From Crossiella sp. S99.2 (GTDB lineage: Bacteria > Actinomycetota > Actinomycetes > Mycobacteriales > Pseudonocardiaceae): 64,000 nucleotides of DNA. The notes below the pieces were generated by a model, which did no database searches, was not told where the DNA came from, and saw only the letters and a program-made list of their open reading frames with translations. The stretch spans positions 124,001 to 188,000 of the forward strand of contig NZ_JALMDK010000012.1 in assembly GCF_023094165.1 (NCBI RefSeq), given 5' to 3'. The position numbers were made by a program, and so were the translations under genes. Shown piece after piece: positions 59,118 to 64,000 of the stretch; position 1 is the stretch's first letter, and each line of letters starts with the position of its first letter.

Positions 59118-60170
59118 ATGCCCGTGCGAGTCAGAGCCGACCTTGCCGCCATGCCCGACTACGTACCCGGCCGGAAGATCGCCGGGGCGATCAACCTGGC
59201 CAGCAACGAGGTCTCCTATCCGCCGCCGGCCGCGATCGTGAACGCGGTCGCCGAAGCCGCCGCCTCGGTGCACCGGTACCCGGCGATGGGCAGTGACGAC
59301 CTGGCGCAGCGGGTGGCCGCGATCCACGGCGTCGACCCCTCGCAGGTCGCGATCGGCTGCGGTTCGGTGGCGCTGTGCCAGCAGCTGGTGCAGGCGCTGT
59401 GCACCGCCGAGGACGAGGTGCTCTTCGCCTGGCGCTCCTTCGAGGCGTACCCGATCGTCACCCAGGTGGTCGGCGCGGTCCGGCACACCGTGCCGCTGGC
59501 CGCCGGGCACCGGCACGACCTGGCCGCCAGCCTGGCCGCGATCAACGAGCGGACCAGGCTGATCTTCGTGAGCAACCCGCTCAACCCGACCGGCACCGCG
59601 CTGCGCCGGGCCGAGCTGGTGGACTTCCTGGACCGGGTGCCCGAGGACGTGCTGGTGGTGCTGGACGAGGCCTACCGCGAGTTCGTCACCGACCCCGACG
59701 TGCCGGACGGCCTGGAACTGGCCCGCGGCAGGCAGAACGTGGCCGTGCTGCGCACCTTCTCCAAGGCCTACGGGCTGGCCGGGTCCCGGGTCGGGTTCTG
59801 TGTGGCCTCGCCGGAGGTCGCCGGTGGCGTGCGCAAGGTGGCCATTCCCTTCTCCGTCAACCGGTTCGCGCACGCCGCCGCACTCGCCTCGCTGGATGTG
59901 GAGGACGAGCTGATGGCGCGCTGCCGCCTCATCTCGGCCGAACGCGACCGGGTCCGGGACGAGCTGATCAAGAGCGGTTTCGAGGTGCCGGAGTCGCAGG
60001 CCAACTTCGTCTGGCTGCCGCTGGGCGAGCGCGCGGCCGCGTTCAACGAGCACTGCATCGAGCAGAAGGTGGTGCTGCGCTGCTTCGCCGGGGACGGCGT
60101 GCGGGTCACCATCGGCACGCCCGAGGAGAACGAGGCGATGCTCGCCGCGGCCCGCACCTTCCCGGGCTGA
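59118..60170 (+). CDS. HisC-like / aromatic aminotransferase
   Basis: 350 residues, class I/II PLP aminotransferase of the histidinol-phosphate / aromatic amino-acid group. INLASNEVSYPPP, SNPLNPTGTAL, DEAYREFV and the Schiff-base Lys in RTFSKAYGLAGSRVG are present. A true hisC already lies in the his operon, so this one is more likely an aromatic aminotransferase (Pat type) or a housekeeping paralogue. TAAGGA just before the ATG suggests a leaderless message. A HAD phosphatase follows five bases later. Confidence 0.88.
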   Translation: MPVRVRADLAAMPDYVPGRKIAGAINLASNEVSYPPPAAIVNAVAEAAASVHRYPAMGSDDLAQRVAAIHGVDPSQVAIGCGSVALCQQLVQALCTAEDEVLFAWRSFEAYPIVTQVVGAVRHTVPLAAGHRHDLAASLAAINERTRLIFVSNPLNPTGTALRRAELVDFLDRVPEDVLVVLDEAYREFVTDPDVPDGLELARGRQNVAVLRTFSKAYGLAGSRVGFCVASPEVAGGVRKVAIPFSVNRFAHAAALASLDVEDELMARCRLISAERDRVRDELIKSGFEVPESQANFVWLPLGERAAAFNEHCIEQKVVLRCFAGDGVRVTIGTPEENEAMLAAARTFPG

Positions 60171-60175
60171 CGTCG

Positions 60176-61210
60176 ATGCGGGTCCTGCGAGGCAGCGCGA
60201 CGCCCCTGGCCGAGCGCTACCGCACCGCACTGCTGGACCTGGACGGCGTGGTCTACCGCGGCTCGGTCGCGGTCGACCACGCCGCGCAGGCCCTCACCGA
60301 GGCGCGCCGCCACGCCCTGCGGACCCTGTTCGTCACCAACAACGCCTCCCGCACCCCGGCCGAGGTGGCCACCCTGATCAGCGGTTTCGGCCTGCCGGTC
60401 GAACCGGACGAGGTGGTCACCTCCGCCCAGGCCGCCGCCAGGCTGGCCGCCGGCCAGGTCCCACCCGGCTCGGCGGTGCTGATCGTGGGCGGCCCCTCGC
60501 TGGAGCTGGCGGTCACCGAGGTGGGCCTGCGTCCGGTCCGCTCGGCCACCGACAACCCGGCCGCGGTGGTCCAGGGCTTCGCCCCGGACGTGGACTGGCG
60601 CCAGCTCGCCGAAGCCTCCTACGCGGTGGCCACCGGCATCCCGTGGATCGTGTCCAACATGGACCTCGCGGTGCCCAGGGAGGGCGGCATCGCCCCCGGC
60701 AACGGCGCCCTGGCCACCGCGGTCCGGCTGGCCACCGGCAAGGATCCGCTGGTCGCGGGCAAACCGCAGCAGGCCATCTTCGCCGAGTCCATCCGCCGCA
60801 GCGCGGGCCCGCACCTGGTCGTCGGCGACGGCCTGATCACCGACATCGAGGGCGCCAACGCCAGCGGCCTGGACAGCCTGCTGGTCCTCACCGGCGTCAC
60901 CACCGTCCGCGCCCTGGCCACCGCCCCGTCGCAACATCGCCCCACCTACCTCGCCGCCGACCTCCGCGGCCTGCTGCACCCCCACGCGGAACTGCTCACC
61001 GACGGCACCACCGTCCACTGTGGAACCTGGACCGCCCGGGCTGACCACGGCGAACTCCACCTCACCACCACCGACCCCGCCAACCTGGTCGACGGCGCCA
61101 GAGCCCTGTGCGCCACCGCTTGGCTGACCGCGGACTCCGAAGTGGACTGTGCCATCGAGACCGCCCTCGACTACTGGACCGACCTGGGCGACAACCCCCG
61201 CGCGGCCTGA
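60176..61210 (+). CDS. HAD-superfamily phosphatase, NagD-like
   Basis: 344 residues. DxD motif in LLDLDGVVYRG, FVTNNASRTP, AGKPQQAIF and GDGLITDIEGA place it with the NagD/p-nitrophenyl phosphatase group. The last 80 residues form an extra domain (TTVHCGTWTARADHGELHL...) seen in some actinobacterial members. Substrate unknown. Co-transcription with the aminotransferase is likely. Confidence 0.88.
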   Translation: MRVLRGSATPLAERYRTALLDLDGVVYRGSVAVDHAAQALTEARRHALRTLFVTNNASRTPAEVATLISGFGLPVEPDEVVTSAQAAARLAAGQVPPGSAVLIVGGPSLELAVTEVGLRPVRSATDNPAAVVQGFAPDVDWRQLAEASYAVATGIPWIVSNMDLAVPREGGIAPGNGALATAVRLATGKDPLVAGKPQQAIFAESIRRSAGPHLVVGDGLITDIEGANASGLDSLLVLTGVTTVRALATAPSQHRPTYLAADLRGLLHPHAELLTDGTTVHCGTWTARADHGELHLTTTDPANLVDGARALCATAWLTADSEVDCAIETALDYWTDLGDNPRAA

Positions 61211-61323
61211 CCCGGCTGAGGTACAACAGCACGATTCCCACCACGACCGCCGAGCACTCCTGCTACGTTCCGAACAGCGCTGGGGGGCGACTGCACACAC
61301 GGGCGAGCGCAGGGGGAACACAC

Positions 61324-61887
61324 ATGTCGACCGAATTCGACGACCTGGTGGCCGAGTTCGAACGGTTCCAGGAACACGGCCGCAAAGCCGAACAACGACT
61401 GGCCGCCTACGACGGCATGCGCGAGGAAATAGCCGCCGTCGAAGCCACCGCCACCTCCCCCGACCGCTCGGTCACGGTCACCGCGGGTCCAGGTGGGGCC
61501 ATCAAGAACCTCCAGTTCACCGATGAAGCCCTCCGCCGAGGCCCCCAGGCCCTGGCCGCCACGGTGATGGCCACCATCCAGACCGCGGTGGCCGAAGGCG
61601 CCCGCCGCCAAGCGGAAACCGTCCAACGCTACGTAGGCGACGACCTGAATGTGCTGGATCAGGTACTGGAGACGCAGGCCGAGATGCTGGGCGTTCCGGT
61701 CGAGCAGCTGCGCGCGACCACGTCCGGGCCCCCGGTTGCCCGGCGTGCCGCCGAGGAGGAGGACTTCGCGGATCGGGAGTTCCTCAGCGACAAGCCCGGC
61801 TCGCCCCGCGCGCAGGCCCCGCCACCGCCGCCGGTGAGTCAGGGGGAGGAGTTTCTCCGGAAGCTTTATGACGGGGAGGACCACTGA
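61324..61887 (+). CDS. YbaB/EbfC-like protein
   Basis: 187 residues. The N-terminal about 110 residues match the YbaB/EbfC pattern (VTVTAGPGGAIKNLQFTDEALRRGP), a dimeric nucleoid-associated fold. A long Pro/Glu-rich tail follows. In actinobacteria such proteins often head gene sets with WXG100-like proteins. AGGGGGA lies before the ATG. TGATG overlap with the next gene. Confidence 0.85.
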   Translation: MSTEFDDLVAEFERFQEHGRKAEQRLAAYDGMREEIAAVEATATSPDRSVTVTAGPGGAIKNLQFTDEALRRGPQALAATVMATIQTAVAEGARRQAETVQRYVGDDLNVLDQVLETQAEMLGVPVEQLRATTSGPPVARRAAEEEDFADREFLSDKPGSPRAQAPPPPPVSQGEEFLRKLYDGEDH

Positions 61888-62213
61888 TGACCAGCAAGCT
61901 GAAGACGAATCTGGCCGCCATCGACAACTGCGCGGGCAAGGTCAAGGGGCTGGCAGGCAAGGCGGACGGCATGAGGGGCAAGTTGTCCGCCGCAGAGGTG
62001 CCCGACGATGCCTGGGGGCTGATCGGACAGCTGGTCGTCGGCGAGTACCGGTCGCTGTTGGCGGACTTTCGGGACTTCCTGAACCGGATGGCTGAGGGCA
62101 CCGGGCACGCGGGCGACCGGCTCGGCGAGTCCGCCGTGGCGTATCGCGAGGCCGACGAGTCGTCCCAGCAGGCGGCCAGGCAACTCAAGTCGAGGCTGGG
62201 AGGGTCGAAATGA
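61887..62213 (+). CDS. ESX-like (WXG100-type) small protein
   Basis: 108 residues, fully helical, similar to type VII secretion targets. DDAWGLIGQLV near residue 40 marks the turn region. No signal peptide. It overlaps the genes on both sides by one and four bases, so the set is a tight operon. The partner is probably the large protein encoded next. Confidence 0.72.
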   Translation: MTSKLKTNLAAIDNCAGKVKGLAGKADGMRGKLSAAEVPDDAWGLIGQLVVGEYRSLLADFRDFLNRMAEGTGHAGDRLGESAVAYREADESSQQAARQLKSRLGGSK

Positions 62214-63415
62214 GCACCCCCGGCTACTGGGAGGGCACTGTCGCCCCGAACCTGCCCGCGGGCCTGGGCAGCGCTGTCAAGCTCGCGGACAAGGTCAACA
62301 AGCTCGACTTCAACAAGGACGCCGTCACGGTAGGTATCGAGGTCTCCGCGGTCGCGGCAGACGCCACGAGCCTGGTCAACTCCTGCGTCGGCACCGCGGT
62401 GAGCGCGGCCGCTGATCCACTCGGCTGGTTGATCAACCAGGGCTTGGGCTTCCTGATGAACATCTGCACGCCGCTGAAACAGGCCATCCAGCTCGTCTCC
62501 GGCAATTCGGAGGCGCTAGCGAAATCCGCGCAGGGCTTCGGCGACCTGGGCAAGGAGATCGTGGCCTTCGGCAAGGAGTTGAGCGCCACCCTGAAGGAGG
62601 ACCTCAAGGACTGGCAGGGCGCCGCCGCTGACGCCGCGCGGACCCGGATGTCCAGGTTCCTTGAGGGGGTGGCGGGTGCCGCTGACAAGGCGGGTGACAT
62701 CGGCGGTCTGCTCCAGATCTCCAGCATGCTCATGAAGGTGGTGGAGGAGTTCATCCGAGGGCTGCTGGCCGAGCTGATCGAGTGGCTGATCATCACCTGG
62801 CTCGCCGCACTGGCCACCGCACCGATCACCCTCGGCGGTTCCACGGCCGTGGCCAGCGGGGTGACCGCCTACAAGGTCGCCAGCACCACGGTGAAAACCA
62901 CCCAGAAGGTGACCAGGCTCAGCAAACTGATCAACAAGATCAAGGAGTTGATCACCAAGCTCCAGGGCTGGCTGAAGAACTCCAGGATCGGCCAGGAGTT
63001 CATGAGCACCTCCGGCAAGGGCGGCAAGGGGCTGGAGAAGATTCAGGACTCGGCGCTGGCCAAGGCCACGGACAAGGTCAACAAGAAGCTGCCGGAAAGC
63101 GCCAAACGGGAACTCACCCGGGAGGAGTTCCGCAAGACGCTGGAGCAGAGCAGCACCTCGACCTTGGGCGCGGTGCGGGCCGGTCTCGGTCAGAAGGTCG
63201 GCGAGTCGCTCAAGGAACAGACCAAGAAGATCGTCGGGATGGACGAGGTCAAGACGGGGTTTGACTCGGAGGGCAATCCGGTGGGCAAGGTCGATCCGAG
63301 CAAGATCGCCGGTAAGGCGGCGGGCTACGCCAAGGACGGTAAGAAGGCCCTTGACCACTCCAGTCAGGGGACGGATCAGGATGAGGACAAGACTCGACGG
63401 GACCTTGATCTCTGA
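62210..63415 (+). CDS. Large type VII-associated protein with WxG turn and membrane-like centre
   Basis: 401 residues. An N-terminal helical part ends with DWQGAAADAARTRM, a WxG turn at about 138-141. A hydrophobic centre follows (about 180-225), then a Lys-rich, helical C-terminal half with no recognised catalytic motif. The architecture resembles proteins with a secretion-targeting N-terminus and a variable C-terminus (PPE- or LXG-like). A toxin role is possible but not shown; the downstream gene does not look like a typical immunity protein. Confidence 0.7.
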   Translation: MSTPGYWEGTVAPNLPAGLGSAVKLADKVNKLDFNKDAVTVGIEVSAVAADATSLVNSCVGTAVSAAADPLGWLINQGLGFLMNICTPLKQAIQLVSGNSEALAKSAQGFGDLGKEIVAFGKELSATLKEDLKDWQGAAADAARTRMSRFLEGVAGAADKAGDIGGLLQISSMLMKVVEEFIRGLLAELIEWLIITWLAALATAPITLGGSTAVASGVTAYKVASTTVKTTQKVTRLSKLINKIKELITKLQGWLKNSRIGQEFMSTSGKGGKGLEKIQDSALAKATDKVNKKLPESAKRELTREEFRKTLEQSSTSTLGAVRAGLGQKVGESLKEQTKKIVGMDEVKTGFDSEGNPVGKVDPSKIAGKAAGYAKDGKKALDHSSQGTDQDEDKTRRDLDL

Positions 63416-63990
63416 TGGATCCGTGGTTTCTGCAGATCCTGCTGGTCGGCATTATCCCGGTGTTCGGCCCACCGGCCTGGATGTTCGTGCACACGATGCG
63501 GGCGGAGGCGTTCCGCCGGTTTCACCTGCGCTGGCTGGCGAAGAAGCACGGCTGGAAGTACAAGGTCACGCAGTTCGTTTCCGCGGAGCGGGAGACCGTC
63601 CGGTTCTCCGGCGTATATCGGGGCCAGCGCTTCCGGTGTCGCGAAGTGCGCAATACCGACGGTGGCTCCGGGGAGTCCTTCAAGGTCTCGATGGAGTTTC
63701 CCGGGTTTGGCCATCTTCCGGACTGCGAGATCCGCTATCACCGGATCCGGTGCCGGGTTGAGGTGTGGCGCGGGGATGCCCGGATCCTCACCGAAACGGA
63801 TCTGCGCTGGTGGATGCTGCGCCGGCCGGTCACCTCGTGTCATGTGGAGGTGACTGACGGGGTGTTGCGCGCGAAGTGGGGATACCAGTTCCACGGCGGT
63901 GTGTTCCGTCGCAAGTTCGCCTTCCTGCTGGGGGTGGCCAAGCGGCTGGAACAGGTGGCTGGCACTTCCTCGCCGGGGTCGGGGACATGA
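63415..63990 (+). CDS. Membrane-anchored protein of unknown function
   Basis: 191 residues. One N-terminal membrane helix (about 5-27), a basic stretch (RRFHLRWLAKKHGWKYK), then a soluble domain of about 140 residues rich in beta-strand. Not recognised. The ATG shares one base with the stop of the preceding gene (TGATG). The stop overlaps the next start by ATGA. Confidence 0.72.
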   Translation: MDPWFLQILLVGIIPVFGPPAWMFVHTMRAEAFRRFHLRWLAKKHGWKYKVTQFVSAERETVRFSGVYRGQRFRCREVRNTDGGSGESFKVSMEFPGFGHLPDCEIRYHRIRCRVEVWRGDARILTETDLRWWMLRRPVTSCHVEVTDGVLRAKWGYQFHGGVFRRKFAFLLGVAKRLEQVAGTSSPGSGT

Positions 63991-64000
63991 CTGGAGAGGC
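63987..64000 (+). CDS. Start of a gene running off the window
   Basis: ATG at 63987 overlaps the preceding stop (ATGA) and continues in frame to the end of the window (MTGE...). The four-base overlap matches the pattern of the whole run from 61324, so a sixth-frame chance start is unlikely, but only four codons are visible. Confidence 0.5.

Noticed and set aside
1..64000. tRNA, rRNA, CRISPR array, insertion sequence or prophage
   Set aside because: No tRNA arm motifs, spacer-repeat pattern, transposase, integrase or phage structural gene was recognised.

Overview
The window is a 64 kb piece of a high-GC actinobacterial chromosome. Gene content, GTG/TTG starts, many 1-4 base stop/start overlaps, likely leaderless starts and the order his - trp - lgt - pyk - tesB point to Actinobacteria. 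PriA replacing HisA and TrpF, the TIGR02234-type membrane protein inside the trp operon, a SigC-like ECF sigma factor and type VII secretion-type small proteins fit Pseudonocardiales or a close relative; the genus cannot be fixed from sequence alone. No tRNA, rRNA, CRISPR array, transposase or phage gene was seen.

Layout. 1-6 kb: the end of a class V aminotransferase gene, a secreted S1 protease, and three tandem secreted M14 zinc carboxypeptidases. 6.3-15.8 kb: the histidine cluster hisD-hisC-hisB, then hisH-priA and hisF-hisI. It is interrupted by two MerR-type regulators (one a SoxR with its four cysteines) and a transketolase split into two genes, and by a PPOX-type oxidoreductase. 15.8-18.9 kb: an ESX-like small protein, a DUF1023 hydrolase, a membrane protein and a TetR regulator. 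18.9-25.1 kb: trpE, a Trp-region membrane protein, trpC-trpB-trpA and lgt. 25.3-30.5 kb: a two-component system, a TAXI-type binding lipoprotein, a DctA-type carrier and a small membrane protein. 30.5-33.2 kb: an iron- or corrinoid-type ABC importer. 33.5-41 kb: gltB-gltD and two DUF2461 paralogues. 41-46 kb: ureA-B-C-F-G-D and a VanZ-like protein. 46-49 kb: pyk, tesB, a DUF2218 gene and a broken DJ-1/PfpI gene. 49.9-52.6 kb: an MFS exporter, a membrane zinc-finger anti-sigma factor and the divergent SigC-like sigma factor. 53-59 kb: an unusual 650-base leader region, a P450, a Dit1/PvcA-family isocyanide synthase, and a convergent three-gene metallophore-type ABC importer. 59-61.2 kb: a HisC-like aminotransferase and a HAD phosphatase. 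61.3-64 kb: a second type VII-associated run (YbaB-like protein, ESX-like protein, large WxG protein, membrane protein, and the start of another gene).

How it fits together. The core is amino-acid biosynthesis (His, Trp, Glu) and central carbon metabolism with accessory blocks between conserved genes. The most interesting block is 49.9-58.9 kb. A SigC-like sigma/anti-sigma pair, an exporter, a P450, an isocyanide synthase and a siderophore-type importer together suggest an isonitrile natural product that captures a metal, possibly copper. Two MerR-type promoters with 19-base spacers are readable at 10.5-11 kb, one of them a SoxR operator aimed at the split transketolase. Five intergenic copies of a TTGGCC/GTACG-rich palindromic repeat lie just after stop codons (about 9.6, 25.2, 39.7, 48.7 and 49.8 kb), three of them between convergent genes.
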